DNA of 64,000 nt from Vespa crabro (Eukaryota > Arthropoda > Insecta > Hymenoptera > Vespidae), in NCBI RefSeq assembly GCF_910589235.1, contig NW_025813595.1, positions 248,001-312,000 on the forward strand. The letters run 5' to 3'. This document shows, piece after piece, positions 40,438 to 54,500 of the stretch. The position numbers were made by a program, and so were the translations under genes. The notes under the pieces were generated by a model that was given only the letters and a program-made list of their open reading frames with translations, was not told the DNA's origin and did no database searches. Position 1 is the stretch's first letter. Each line of letters starts with the position of its first letter.

Positions 40438-42141
40438 GATTTCACGATTTTATCTTCGCATATACCGAAATTCGCCTATGTCGATTACGTTTTTCGACAA
40501 TTATCATATGAAAACGCGTATTTGAACATAGCAAAAATGTTATATTCTTGTTATATTCTTTATTCTGCATCGATAGAATATAAAATCAATGAAATTGAAC
40601 GAGATTTCAAGTTTTCCTTTTCGACGATACGCGTATATGAGCGAAAAATCGTATATACGATATGAAAGAATGTTAAAAACTTTGATTCCAATATAAAATA
40701 GATGTTTGATCTTATGAAATGCAATGTTCTGAATCGATTGGTAACATTTTTCTAACTGTGGCACAAGTATAATTAAAGATTTCACAATTTTATCTTCGCA
40801 TATACCGAAATTCGCGTATGTCGATTACGTTTTTCGACAATTATCATATGAAAACGCGTATTTAAACATAGCAAAAACGTTATATTCTTGTTATATTCTA
40901 TATTCTGCATCGATAGAATATAAAATCAATGAAATTGAACGAGATTTCAAGTTTTCGTTTTTCGACGATACGCGTATATGAGCGAAAAATCGTATATACG
41001 ATATGAAAGAATGTTAAAAACTTTGTTTCCAATATAAAATAGATGTTTGATCTTATGAAATGCAATGCTCTGAATCGATTGGTAACATTTTTCTAACTGT
41101 GGCACAAGTATTATTAAAGATTTCACGATTTTATCTTCGCATATACCGAAATTCGCGTATGTCGATTAGGTTTTTCGTCAATTATCATGTGAAAACGCGT
41201 ATTTAAACATAGTAAAAACGTTATATTCTTGTTATATTCTTTATTCTGCATCGACAGAATATAAAATCAATGAAATTGAACGAGATTTCAAGTTTTCGTT
41301 TTTCGACGATACGCGTATATGAGCGAAAAATCGTATATACGATATGAAAGAATGTTAAAAACTTTGATTCCAATATAAAATAGATGTTTGATCTTATGAA
41401 ATGCAATGTTCTGAATCGATTGGTAACATTTTTCTAACTGTGGCACAAGTATTATTAAAGATTTCACGATTTTATCTTCGCATATACCGAAATTCGCGTA
41501 TGTCGATTACGTTTTTCGACAATTATCATATGAAAACGCGTATTTAAACATAGTAAAAACGTTATATTCTTGTTATATTCTTTATTCTGCATCGATTGAA
41601 TATAAAATCAATGAAATTGAACGAGATTTCAAGTTTTCGTTTTTCGACGATACGCGTATATGAGCGAAAAATCGTATATACGATATGAAAGAATGTTAAA
41701 AACTTTGATTCCAATATAAAATAGATGTTTGATCTTATGAAATGCAATGTTCTGAATCGATTGGTAACATTTTTCTAACTGTGGCACAAGTATTATTAAA
41801 GATTTCGCGATTTTATCTTCGCATATACCGAAATTCGCGTATGTCGATTAGGTTTTTCGACAATAATCATATGAAACCGCGTATTTAAACATAGTAAAAA
41901 CGTTATGTTCTTGTTATATTCTTTATTCTGCATCGATAGAATATAAAATCAATGACATTGAACGAGATTTCAAGTTTTCGTTTTTCGACGATACGCGTAT
42001 ATGAGCGAAAAATCGTATATACGATATGAAAGAATGTTAAAAACTTTGATTCCAATATAAAATAGATGTTTGATCTTATGAAATGCAATGTTCTGAATCG
42101 ATTGGTAACATTTTTCTAACTGTGGCACAAGTATTATTAAA
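40438..42141. repeat. Domain II HOR copy 5, contracted to (a/b)-c-d-(e/h)-i (5 monomers)
   Basis: The length of 1704 bp is 5 x 341 minus one. The first monomer begins as a (CGCCTATG near 40472, TTGAACATAGCAAAAATG near 40521, TTTTCCTTTTCG near 40612) but ends as b (AAAAACTTTG near 40674 rather than AAAATCTTTG, and GTATAATTAAAG near 40767). Types c (CTTTGTTTCC near 41022) and d (TCGACAGAATAT near 41251) follow. A near-consensus monomer then leads directly to i, so f, a' and g are missing. Confidence 0.83.
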
Positions 42142-42822
42142 GATTTCACGATTTTATCTTCGCATATACCGAAATTCGCCTATGTCGATTACGTTTTTCG
42201 ACAATTATCATATGAAAACGCGTATTTGAACATAGCAAAAATGTTATATTCTTGTTATATTCTTTATTCTGCATCGATAGAATATAAAATCAATGAAATT
42301 GAACGAGATTTCAAGTTTTCCTTTTCGACGATACGCGTATATGAGCGAAAAATCGTATATACGATATGAAAGAATGTTAAAATCTTTGATTCCAATATAA
42401 AATAGATGATTGATCTTATGAAATGCAATGTTATGAATCGATTGGTAACATTTTTCTAACTGTGGCACAAGTATTATTAAAGATTTCACGATTTTATCTT
42501 CGCATATACCGAAATTCGCCTATGTCGATTACGTTTTTCGACAATTATCAAATTAAAACGCGTATTTAAACATAGTAAAAACGTTATATTCTTGTTATAT
42601 TCTTTATTCTGCATCGACAGAATATAAAATCAATGAAATTGAACGAGATTTCAAGTTTTCGTTTTTCGACGATACGCGTATATGAGCGAAAAATCGTATA
42701 TACGATATGAAAGAATGTTAAAAACTTTGATTCCAATATAAAATAGATGTTTGATCTTATGAAATGCAATGTTCTGAATCGATTGGTAACATTTTTCTAA
42801 CTGTGGCACAAGTATTATTAAA
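42142..42822. repeat. Domain II HOR terminal fragment, a-d (2 monomers)
   Basis: Type a (TTTTCCTTTTCG near 42317) is followed directly by a d-like monomer whose left part is unusual: CGCCTATG near 42178 and again near 42519, and ATTATCAAATTAAAACGCG near 42545 instead of ATTATCATATGAAAACGCG. TCGACAGAATAT near 42615 marks d. From 42823 the sequence no longer follows the HOR. Confidence 0.75.
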
Positions 42823-45309
42823 GATTTCACGATTTTATCTTCGCATATACCGAAATTCGCGTATGTCGATTACGTTTTTCGACAATTATCATATGAAAAC
42901 GCGTATTTAAACATAGTAAAAACGTTATATACTTGTTATATTCTTTATTCTGCATCGATAGAATATAAAATCAATGAAATTGAACGAAATTTCAAGTTTT
43001 CGTTTTTCGACGATACGGGTATATGAGCGAAATATCGTATGTACGATATGAAAGAATGTTAAAAACTTTGATTCCAAAATAAAATAGATGTTTGATCTTA
43101 TGAAATGCAATGTTCTGAATCGATTGGTAAAATTTTTCTAACTGTGGCACAAGTATTATTAACGATTTCACGATTTTATCTTCGCATATACCGAAATTCG
43201 CCTATGTCGATTAAGTTTTTCGACAATTATCATATGAAAACGCGTATTTAAACATAGTAAAAACGTTATATTCTTGTTATATTCTTTATTCTGCATCGAT
43301 AGAATATAAAATCAATGAAATTGAACGAGATTTCAAGTTTTCGTTTTTCGACGATACGCGTATATGAGCGAATAATCGTTTATACGATATGAAAAAATGT
43401 TAAAAACTTTGATTCCAATATAAAATAGATGTTTAATCTTATGAATTGCAATGTTCTGAATCGATTGGTAACATTTTTCTAACTGTGGCACAAGTATTAT
43501 TAAAGATTTCATCATTTTATCTTCGCATATACCGAAATTCGCGTATGTCGATTAGGTTTTTCGACAATTATCATATGAAAACGCGTATTTAAACATAGTA
43601 AAAACGGTATATTCTACTTATATTCTTTATTCTGCATCGATAGAATATAAAATCAATGAAATTGAACGAGATTTCAAGTTTTCGTTTTCGACGATACGCG
43701 TATATGTGCGAAAAATCGTATATACGATATGAAAGAATGTTAAAAACTTTGATTCCAATATAAAATAGATGTTTGATCTTATGAAATGCAATGTTCTGAA
43801 TCGATTGGTAACATTTTTCTAACTGTGGCACAAGTATTATTAAAGATTTCACGATTTTATCTTCGCATATACCGAAATTCGCGTATGTCGATTACGTTTT
43901 TCGACAATTATCATATGAAAACGCGTATTTAAACATAGTAAAAACGTTATATTCTTGTTATATTCTTTATTCTGCATCGATAGAATATAAAATCAATGAA
44001 ATTGAACGAGATTTCAAGTTTTCGTTTTTCGACGATACGCGTATATGAGCGAAAAATCGTTTATACGATATGAAAGAATGTTAAAAACTTTGATTCCAAT
44101 ATAAAATAGATGTTTGATCTTATGAATTGCAATGTTCTGAATCGATTGGTAACATTTTTCTAACTGTGGCACAAGTATTATTAAAGATTTCACCATTTTA
44201 TCTTCGCATATACCGAAATTCGCGTATGTCGATTACGTTTTTCGACTATTATCATATGAAAACGCTTATTTAAACATAGTTAAAACGTTATATACTTGTT
44301 ATATTCTTTATTCTGCATCGAAAGAATATAAAATCAATGAAATTGAACGAAATTTCAAGTTTTCTTTTTTCGACGATACGCGTATATGAGCGAAAAATCG
44401 TATATACGATATGAAAGAATGTTAAAAACTTTGATTCCAATATAAAATAGATGTTTGATCTTATGAAATGCAATGTTCTGAGTCGATTGGTAACATTTTT
44501 CTAACTGTGGCACAAGCATTATTAAAGATTTCACGATTTTATCTTCGCATATACCGAAATTCGCGTATGTCGATTACGTTTTTCGACTATTATCATATGA
44601 AAACGCGTATTTAAACATAGCAAAAATGTTATATTCTTGTTATATTCTTTATTCTGCATCGATAGAATATAAAATCAATGAAATTGAACGCGATTTCAAG
44701 TATTCGTTTTTCGACGATACGCGTATATGAGCGAAAAATCGTATATACGAAATGAAAGAATGTTAAAAACTTTGATTCCAATATAAAATAGATGTTTGAT
44801 CTTATGAAATGCAATGTTCTGAATCGATTGGTAACATTTTTCTGACTGTGGCACAAGTATTATTAAAGATTTCACGATTTTATCTTCGCATATACCGAAA
44901 TTCGCGTATGTCGATTAGGTTTTTCGTCAATTATCATATGAAAACGCGTATTTAAACATAGTAAAAACGTTATATTCTTGTTTTATTCTTTATTCTGCAT
45001 CGATCGAATATAAAATCAATGAAATTGAACGAGATTTCAAGTTTTCGTTTTTCGACGATACGCGTATATGAGCGAAAAATCGTATATACGATATGAAAGA
45101 ATGTTAAAAACTTTGATTCCAATATAAAATAGATGTTTGATCTTATGAAATGCAATGTTCTGAATCGATTGGTAACATTTTTCTAACTGTGGCACAAGTA
45201 TTATTAAAGATTTCACGATTTTATCTTCGCATATACCGAAATTCGCGTATGTCGATTACGTTTTTCGACAATTATCATAAGAAAACGCGTATTTAAACAT
45301 AGCAAAAAC

Positions 45310-46660
45310 GTTATATTCTTGTTATATTCTTTATTCTGCATCGATAGAATATAAAATCAATGAAATTGAACGAGATTTCAAGTTTTCGTCTTTCGACGAT
45401 ACGCGTATATGAGCGAAAAATCGTATATACGATATGAAAGAATGTTAAAAACTTTGATTCCAATATAAAATAGATGTTTGATCTTATGAAATGCAATGTT
45501 CTGAATCGATTGGTAACATTTTCCTAACTGTGGCACAAGTATTATTAAAGATTTCACGATTTTATCTTCGCATATACCGAAATTCGAGTATGTCGATTAG
45601 GTTTTTCGTCAATTATCATATGAAAACGCGTATTTAAACATAGTAAAAACGTTATATTCTTGTTATATTCTTTATTCTGCATCGATAGAATATAAAATCA
45701 ATGAAATTGAACGAGATTTCAAGTTTTCTTTTTTCGACGATACGCGTATATGATCGAAAAATCGTGTATACGATATGAAAGAATGTTAAAAACTTTGATT
45801 CCAATATAAAATAGATGTTTGATCTTATGAAATGCAATGTTCTGAATCGATTGGTAACATTTTTCTAACTGTGGCACAAGTATTATTAAAGATTTCACGA
45901 TTTTATCTTCGCATATACCGAAATTCGCGTATGTCGATTAGGTTTCTCGTCAATTATCTAATGAAAACGCGTATTTAAACATAGCAAAAATGTTATATTC
46001 TTGTTATATTCTTTATTCTGCATCGATAGAATATAAAATCAATGAAATTGAACGAGATTTCAAGTTTTCGTCTTTCGACGATACGCGTATATGAGCGAAA
46101 AATCGTATATACGATATGAAAGAATGTTAAAAACTTTGATTCCAATATAGAATAGATGTTTGATCTTATGAAATGCAATGTTCTGAATCGATTGGTAACA
46201 TTTTCCTAACTGTGGCACAAGTATTATTAAAGATTTCACGATTTTATCTTCGCATATACCGAAATTCGCGTATGTCGATTAGGTTTTTCGTCAATTATCA
46301 TATGAAAACGCGTATTTAAACATAGTAAAAACGTTATATTCTTGTTATATTCTTTATTCTGCATCGATAGAATATAAAATCAATGAAATTGAACGAGATT
46401 TCAAGTTTTCTTTTTTCGACGATACGCGTATATGAGCGAAAAATCGTGTATAGGATATGAAAGAATGTTAAAAACTTTGATTCCAATATAAAATAGATGT
46501 TTGATCTTATGAAATGCAATGTTCTGAATCGATTGGTAACATTTTTCTAACTGTGGCACAAGTATTATTAAAGATTTCACGATTTTATCTTCGCATATAC
46601 CGAAATTCGCGTATGTCGATTAGGTTTCTCGTCAATTATCTAATGAAAACGCGTATTTAA
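45310..46660. repeat. Two-monomer unit duplicated, period 682 bp
   Basis: Ordered markers recur 682 bp apart: TTTTCGTCTTTCGACG (45385, 46067), ACATTTTCCTAACTG (45516, 46198), TTTTCTTTTTTCG (45725, 46407), AATCGTGTATA (45760, 46442), and GGTTTCTCGTC followed by TCTAATG (45940, 46622). Small differences (CGAGTATG at 45585 against CGCGTATG at 46267; TGATCG against TGAGCG; TACGATATG against TAGGATATG) show some divergence since duplication. Confidence 0.83.
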
Positions 46661-46669
46661 ACATAGCAA

Positions 46670-49600
46670 AAACGTTATATTCTTGTTATATTCTTTATTC
46701 TGCTTCGATAGAATATAAAATCAATGTAATTGAACGAGATTTCAAGTTTTCGTTTTTCGACGATACGCGTATATGAGCGAAAAATCGTATATACGATATG
46801 AAAGAATGTTAAAAACTTTGATTCCAATATAAAATAGATGTTTGATCTTATGAAATGCAATGTTCTGAATCGATTGGTAACATTTTCCTAACTGTGGCAC
46901 AATTATTATTAAAGATTTCTCGATTTTATCTTCGCATATACCGAAATTCGCGTATGTCGATTACGTTTTTCGAAAATTATCATATGAAAACGCGTATTTA
47001 AACATAGTAAAAACGTTATATTCTTGTTATATTCTTTATTCTGCATCGATAGAATATAAAATCAATGAAATTGAACGTGATTTCAAGTTTTCGTTTTTCG
47101 ACGATACGCGTATATGAGCGAAAAATCGTATATACGATATGAAAGAATGTTAAAAACTTTGATTCCAATATAAAATAGATGTTTGATCTTATGAAATGCA
47201 ATGTTCTGAATCGATTGGTAACATTTTTCTAACTGTGGCACAATTATTATTAAAGATTTCTCGATTTTATCTTCGCATATACCGAAATTCGCGTATGTCG
47301 ATTACGTTTTTCGAAAATTATCATATGAAAACGCGTATTTAAACATAGTAAAAACGTTATATTCTTGTTATATTCTTTATTCTGCATCGATAGAATATAA
47401 AATCAATGAAATTGAACGTGATTTCAAGTTTTCGTTTTTCGACGATACGCGTATATGAGCGAAAAATCGTATATACGATATGAAAGAATTTTAAAAACTT
47501 TGATTCCAATATAAAATAGATGTTTGATCTTATGAAATGCAATGTTCTGAATCGATTGGTAACATTTTTCTAACTGTGGCACAAGTATTATTAAAAATTT
47601 CACGATTTTATCTTTGCATATACCGAAATTCGCGTATGTCGATTAGGTTTTTCGTCAATTATCATATGAAAACGCGTATTTAAACATAGTAAAAACGTTA
47701 TATTCTTGTTATATTCTTTATTCTGCATCGATAGAATATAAAATCAATGAAATTGAACGAGATTTCAAGTTTTTGTTTTTCGACGATACGCGTATATGAG
47801 CGAAAAATCGTATATACGATATGAAAGAATGTTAAAAACTTTGATTCCAATATAAAATAGATATTTGATCTTATGAAATGCAATGTTCTGAATCGATTGG
47901 TAACATTTTTCTAACTGTGGCACAAGTATTATTAAAGATTTCACGATTTTATCTTTGCATATACCGAAATTCGCGTATGTCGATTACGTTTTTCGACAAT
48001 TATCATATGAAAACGCGTATTTAAACATAGTTAAAACGTTATATACTTGTTATATTCTTTATTCTGCCTCGATAGAATATAAAATCAATGAAATTGAACG
48101 AGATTTCAAGTTTTCGTTTTTCGACGATACGCGTATATGAGCGAAATATCGTATATACGATATGAAAGAATGTTAAAAACTTTGATTCCAATATAAAATA
48201 GATGTTTGATCTTATGAAATGCAATGTTCTGAATCGATTGGTAACATTTTTCTAACTGTGGCACAAGTATTATTAAAGATTTCACGATTTTATCTTCGCA
48301 TATACCGAAATTCGCGTATGTCGATTACGTTTTTCGACAATTATCATATGAAAACGCGTATTTAAACATAGCAAAAACGTTATATTCTTGTTATATTCTT
48401 TATTGTGCATCGATAGAATATAAAATCAATGAAATTGAACGAGATTTCAAGTTTTCGTCTTTCGACGATACGCGTATATGAGCGAAAAATCGTATATACG
48501 ATATGAAAGAATGTTAAAAACTTTGATTCCAATATAAAATAGATGTTTGATCTTATGAAATGCAATGTTCTGAATCGATTGGTAACATTTTTCTAACTGT
48601 GGCATAAGTATTATTAAAGATTTCACGATTTTATCTTCGCATATACCGAATTTCGCGTATGTCGATTACGTTTTTCGTCAATTATCTTATGAATACGCGT
48701 ATTTAAACATAGTAAAAACGTTATATTCTTGTTATATTCTTTATTCAGCATCGATAGAATATAAAATCAATGAAATTGAACGAGATTTCAAGTTTTCGTT
48801 TTTCGACGATACGCGTATATGAGCGAAAAATCGTATATACGATATGAAAGAATGTTAAAAACTTTGATTCCAATATAAAATAGATGTTTGATCTAATGAA
48901 ATGCAATGTTCTGAATCGATTGGTAACCATTTTCTAACTGTGGCATAAGTATTATTAAAGATTTCACGATTTTATCTTCGCATATACCGAAATTCGCGTA
49001 TGTCGATTACGTTCTTCGACAATTATCATATGAAAACGCGTATTTAAACATAGTAAAAACGTTATATTTTTGTTATATTCTTTATTCTGCATCGATAGAA
49101 TATAAAATCAATGAAATTGAACGAGATTTCAAGTTTTCGTTTTTCGACGATACGCGTATATGAGCGAAAAATCGTATATACGATATGAAAGAATGTTAAA
49201 AACTTTGATTCCAATATAAAATAGATGTTTGATCTTATGAAATGCAATGTTCTGAATCGATTGGTAACATTTTTCTAACTGTGGCATAAGTATTATTAAA
49301 GATTTCACGATTTTATCTTCGCATATACCGAATTTCGCGTATGTCGATTACGTTTTTCGTCAATTATCTTATGAATACGCGTATTTAAACATAGTAAAAA
49401 CGTTATATTCTTGTTATATTCTTTATTCAGCATCGATAGAATATAAAATCAATGAAATTGAACGAGATTTCAAGTTTTCGTTTTTCGACGATACGCGTAT
49501 ATGAGCGAAAAATCGTATATACGATATGAAAGAATGTTAAAAACTTTGATTCCAATATAAAATAGATGTTTGATCTAATGAAATGCAATGTTCTGAATCG

Positions 49601-51300
49601 ATTGGTAACCATTTTCTAACTGTGGCATAAGTATTATTAAAGATTTCACGATTTTATCTTCGCATATACCGAAATTCGCGTATGTCGATTACGTTCTTCG
49701 ACAATTATCATATGAAAACGCGTATTTAAACATAGTAAAAACGTTATATTTTTGTTATATTCTTTATTCTGCATCGATAGAATATAAAATCAATGAAATT
49801 GAACGAGATTTCAAGTTTTCGTTTTTCGACGATACGCGTATATGAGCGAAAAATCGTATATACGATATGAAAGAATGTTAAAAACTTTGATTCCAATATA
49901 AAATAGATGTTTGATCTTATGAAATGCAATGTTCTGAATCGATTGGTAACATTTTTCTAACTGTGGCACAAGTATTATTAAAGATTTCACGATTTTATCT
50001 TCGCATATACCGAAATTCGCGTATGTCGATTAGGTTTCTCGTCAATTATCTAATGAAAACGCGTATTTAAACATAGCAAAAACGTTATATTCTTGTTATA
50101 TTCTTTATTCTGCTTCGATAGAATATAAGATCAATGTAATTGAACGAGATTTCAAGTTTTCGTTTTTCGACGATACGCGTATATGAGCGAAAAATCGTAT
50201 ATACGATATGAAAGAATGTTAAAAACTTTGATTCCAATATAAAATAGATGTTTGATCTTATGAAATGCAATGTTCTGAATCGATTGGTAACATTTTTCTA
50301 ACTGTGGCACAATTATTATTAAAGATTTCTCGATTTTATCTTCGCATATACCGAAATTCGCGTATGTCGATTACGTTTTTCGAAAATTATCATATGAAAA
50401 CGCGTATTTAAACATAGTAAAAACGTTATATTCTTGTTATATTCTTTATTCTGCATCGATAGAATATAAAATCAATGAAATTGAACGTGATTTCAAGTTT
50501 TCGTTTTTCGACGATACGCGTATATGAGCGAAAAATCGTATATACGATATGAAAGAATTTTAAAAACTTTGATTCCAATATAAAATAGATGTTTGATCTT
50601 ATGAAATGCAATGTTCTGAATCGATTGGTAACATTTTTCTAACTGTGGCACAAGTATTATTAAAAATTTCACGATTTTATCTTTGCATATACCGAAATTC
50701 GCGTATGTCGATTAGGTTTTTCGTCAATTATCATATGAAAACGCGTATTAAAACATAGTAAAAACGTTATATTCTTGTTATATTCTTTATTCTGCATCGA
50801 TAGAATATAAAATCAATGAAATTGAACGAGATTTCAAGTTTTTGTTTTTCGACGATACGCGTATATGAGCGAAAAATCGTATATACGATATGAAAGAATG
50901 TTAAAAACTTTGATTCCAATATAAAATAGATATTTGATCTTATGAAATGCAATGTTCTGAATCGATTGGTAACATTTTTCTAACTGTGGCACAAGTATTA
51001 TTAAAGATTTCACGATTTTATCTTTGCATATACCGAAATTCGCGTATGTCGATTACGTTTTTCGACAATTATCATATGAAAACGCGTATTTAAACATAGT
51101 TAAAACGTTATATACTTGTTATATTCTTTATTCTGCCTCGATAGAATATAAAATCAATGAAATTGAACGAGATTTCAAGTTTTCGTTTTTCGACGATACG
51201 CGTATATGAGCGAAAAATCGTATATACGATATGAAAGAATGTTAAAAACTTTGATTCCAATATAAAATAGATGTTTGATCTTATGAAATGCAATGTTCTG
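46670..51300. repeat. Nine- to ten-monomer duplication, offset 3069/3410 bp
   Basis: The segment at about 47300-48300 recurs at 50370-51370 with offset 3069 (9 x 341). Shared markers are TTTCGAAAATTATC, GAACGTGATTTC, AAGAATTTTAAAAAC, TTAAAAATTTCACG, TTTGCATATACC, TTTTTGTTTTTCG, AGATATTTGATC, AGTTAAAACG and GCCTCGATAG. Just to the left, TGCTTCGATAG with AATGTAATTG recurs at offset 3410 (46702, 50112). The difference is one monomer: the left copy has two adjacent monomers with GAACGTGATTTC (near 47074 and 47415), the right only one (near 50484). So a monomer was gained on the left or lost on the right. Confidence 0.85.
48600..49966. repeat. Two-monomer tandem duplication, period 682 bp
   Basis: Two copies of a dimer are visually identical: GGCATAAG (48602, 49284 and 48943, 49625), GAATTTCGCG (48648, 49330), CGTCAATTATCTTATG (48677, 49359), ATTCAGCATCG (48744, 49426), TGATCTAATG (48889, 49571), GGTAACCATTTTC (48922, 49604), ACGTTCTTCG (49010, 49692) and TTATATTTTTG (49063, 49745). 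It sits inside the interval between the two copies of the 9/10-monomer duplication, so it adds to that spacing. Confidence 0.92.
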
Positions 51301-51529
51301 AATCGATTGGTAACATTTTTCTAACTGTGGCACAAGTATTATTAAAGATTTCACGATTTTATCTTCGCATATACCGAAATTCGCGTATGACGATTACGTT
51401 TTTCGACAATTATCATATGAAAACGCGTATTTAAACATAGTAAAAACGTTATATTCTTGTTATATTCTTTATTCTGCATCGATAGAATATAAAATCAATG
51501 AAATTGAACGAGATTTCAAGTTTTCGTTT

Positions 51530-54500
51530 TTCGACGATACGCGTATATGAGCGAAAAATCGTATATACGATATGAACGAATGTTAAAAACTTTGATTCCA
51601 ATATAAAATAGATGTTTGATCTTATGAAATGCAATGTTCTGAATCGATTGGTAACATTTTTCTAACTGTGGCACAAGTATTATTAAAGATTTCACGATTT
51701 TATCTTCGCATATACCGAAATTCGCGTATGTCGATTACGTTTTTCGACAATTATCATATGAAAACGCGTATTTAAACATAGTAAAAACGTTATATTCTTG
51801 TTATATTCTTTATTCTGCATCGATAGAATATAAAATCAATGAAATTGAACGAGATTTCAAGTTTTCGTTTTTCGACGATACGCGTATATGAGAGAAAAAT
51901 CGTATATACGATATGAAATAATGTTAAAAACTATGATTCCTATATAAAATAGATGTTTGATCTTATGAACTGCAATGTTCTGAATCGATTGGTAACATTT
52001 TTCGAACTGTAGCACAAGTATTATTAAAGATTTCACGATTTTATCTTCGCATATACCGAAATTCGCGTATGTCGATTAGGTTTTTCGACAATTATCATAT
52101 GAAAACGCGTATTTAAACTAAGTAAAAACGTTATATTCTTGTTATATTCTTTATTCTGCATCGATAGAATATAAAATCAATGAAATTGAACGAGATTTCA
52201 AGTTTTCGTTTTTCGACGATACGCGTATATGAGCGAAAAATCGTATATACGATATGAAAGAATGTTAAAAACTTTGATTCCAATATAAAATAGATGTTTG
52301 ATCTTATGAAATGCAATGTTCTGAATCGATTGGTAACATTTGTCTAACTGTGGCACAAGTATTATTAAAGATTTCACGATTTTATCTTCGCATATACCGA
52401 AATTCGCGTATGTCGATTACGTTTTTCGACAATTATCTAATGAAAACGCGTATTTAAACATAGCAAAAATGTTATATTCTTGTTATATTCTTTATTCTGC
52501 TTCGATAGAATATAAAATCAATGAAATTGAACGAGATTTCAAGTTTTCGTTTTTCGACGATACGCGTATATGAGCGAAAAATCGTATATACGATATGAAA
52601 GAATGTTAAAAACTTTGATTCCAATATAAAATAGATGTTTGATCTTATGAAATGCAATGTTCTGAATCGATTGGTAACATTTTTCTAAATGTGGCACAAG
52701 TATTATTAAAGATTTCTCGATTTTATCTTCGCATATACCGAAATTCGCGTATGTCGATTAGGTTTTTCGTCAATTATCATATGAAAACGCGTATTTAAAC
52801 ATAGTAAAAACGTTATATTCTTGTTATATTCTTTATTCTGCATCGATAGAATATAAAATCAATGAAATTGAACGAGATTTCAAGTTTTTGTTTTTCGACG
52901 ATACGCGTATATGAGCGAAAAATCGTATATACGATATGAAAGAATGTTAAAAACTTTGATTCCAATATAAAATAGATATTTGATCTTATGAAATGCAATG
53001 TTCTGAATCGATTGGTAACATTTTTCTAACTGTGGCACAAGTATTATTAAAGATTTCACGATTTTATCTTTGCATATACCGAAATTCGCGTATGTCGATT
53101 ACGTTTTTCGACAATTATCATATGAAAACGCGTATTTAAACATAGTTAAAACGTTATATACTTGTTATATTCTTTATTCTGCCTCGATAGAATATAAAAT
53201 CAATGAAATTGAACGAGATTTCAAGTTTTCATTTTTCGACGATACGCGTATATGAGCGAAAAATCGTATATACGATATGAACGAATGTTAAAAACTTTGA
53301 TTCCAATATAAAATAGATGTTTGATCTTATGAAATGCAATGTTCTGAATCGATTGGTAACATTTTTCTAACTGTGGCACAAGTATTATTAAAGATTTCAC
53401 GATTTTATCTTCGCATATACCGAAATTCGCGTATGTCGATTACGTTTTTCGACAATTATCATATGAAAACGCGTATTTAAACATAGTAAAAACGTTATAT
53501 TCTTGTTATATTCTTTATTCTGCATCGATAGAATATAAAATCAATGAAATTGAACGAGATTTCAAGTTTTCGTTTTTCGACGATACGCGTATATGAGAGA
53601 AAAATCGTATATACGATATGAAATAATGTTAAAAACTATGATTCCTATATAAAATAGATGTTTGATCTTATGAACTGCAATGTTCTGAATCGATTGGTAA
53701 CATTTTTCGAACTGTAGCACAAGTATTATTAAAGATTTCACGATTTTATCTTCGCATATACCGAAATTCGCGTATGTCGATTAGGTTTTTCGACAATTAT
53801 CATATGAAAACGCGTATTTAAACTAAGTAAAAACGTTATATTCTTGTTATATTCTTTATTCTGCATCGATAGAATATAAAATCAATGAAATTGAACGAGA
53901 TTTCAAGTTTTCGTTTTTCGACGATACGCGTATATGAGCGAAAAATCGTATATACGATATGAAAGAATGTTAAAAACTTTGATTCCAATATAAAATAGAT
54001 GTTTGATCTTATGAAATGCAATGTTCTGAATCGATTGGTAACATTTGTCTAACTGTGGCACAAGTATTATTAAAGATTTCACGATTTTATCTTCGCATAT
54101 ACCGAAATTCGCGTATGTCGATTACGTTTTTCGACAATTATCTAATGAAAACGCGTATTTAAACATAGCAAAAATGTTATATTCTTGTTATATTCTTTAT
54201 TCTGCTTCGATAGAATATAAAATCAATGAAATTGAACGAGATTTCAAGTTTTCGTTTTTCGACGATACGCGTATATGAGCGAAAAATCGTATATACGATA
54301 TGAAAGAATGTTAAAAACTTTGATTCCAATATAAAATAGATGTTTGATCTTATGAAATGCAATGTTCTGAATCGATTGGTAACATTTTTCTAAATGTGGC
54401 ACAAGTATTATTAAAGATTTCTCGATTTTATCTTCGCATATACCGAAATTCGCGTATGTCGATTAGGTTTTTCGTCAATTATCATATGAAAACGCGTATT

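Larger units (their letters stand above)
27830..42822. repeat. Domain II: complex 11-type higher-order repeat with variable copies
   Basis: Monomers fall into recognisable types recurring in order. a: CGCCTATG, TTGAACATAGCAAAAATG, TTTTCCTTTTCGACG (one base short). b: CGAGTATG, AATGTAATTG, GTATAATTAAAG. c: AGCAAAAACG, CTTTGTTTCC. d: TAGGTTTTTCGTC, TCGACAGAATAT. e: CTTTGTTTCC. f: CGCTTATTTAAAC, GTTTGTCGAC, TACTATATG. a': like a. g: CGCTTTTTAAAC, TACTATATG, AGATATTTGATC. h: near consensus. i and i': GATTTCGCG, GAAACCGCG, AATGACATTG. Type a starts at 30215, 33623, 36691, 40438 and 42142. The spacings 3408, 3068, 3747 and 1704 equal 10, 9, 11 and 5 monomers minus the one-base deletions. The short a-type allele TTTTCCTTTTCG is confined to this domain. 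Confidence 0.9.

Noticed and set aside
52340..52573. Open frame of about 77 codons on the plus strand, overlapping the minus-strand frame.
   Set aside because: Most monomers carry the frame from a TAA to a TGA but lack a start. It appears with a start only where a chance substitution creates one (TTTGTCTAAC near 2888, 52339, 54044). It overlaps the antisense frame almost completely and is broken in many copies.
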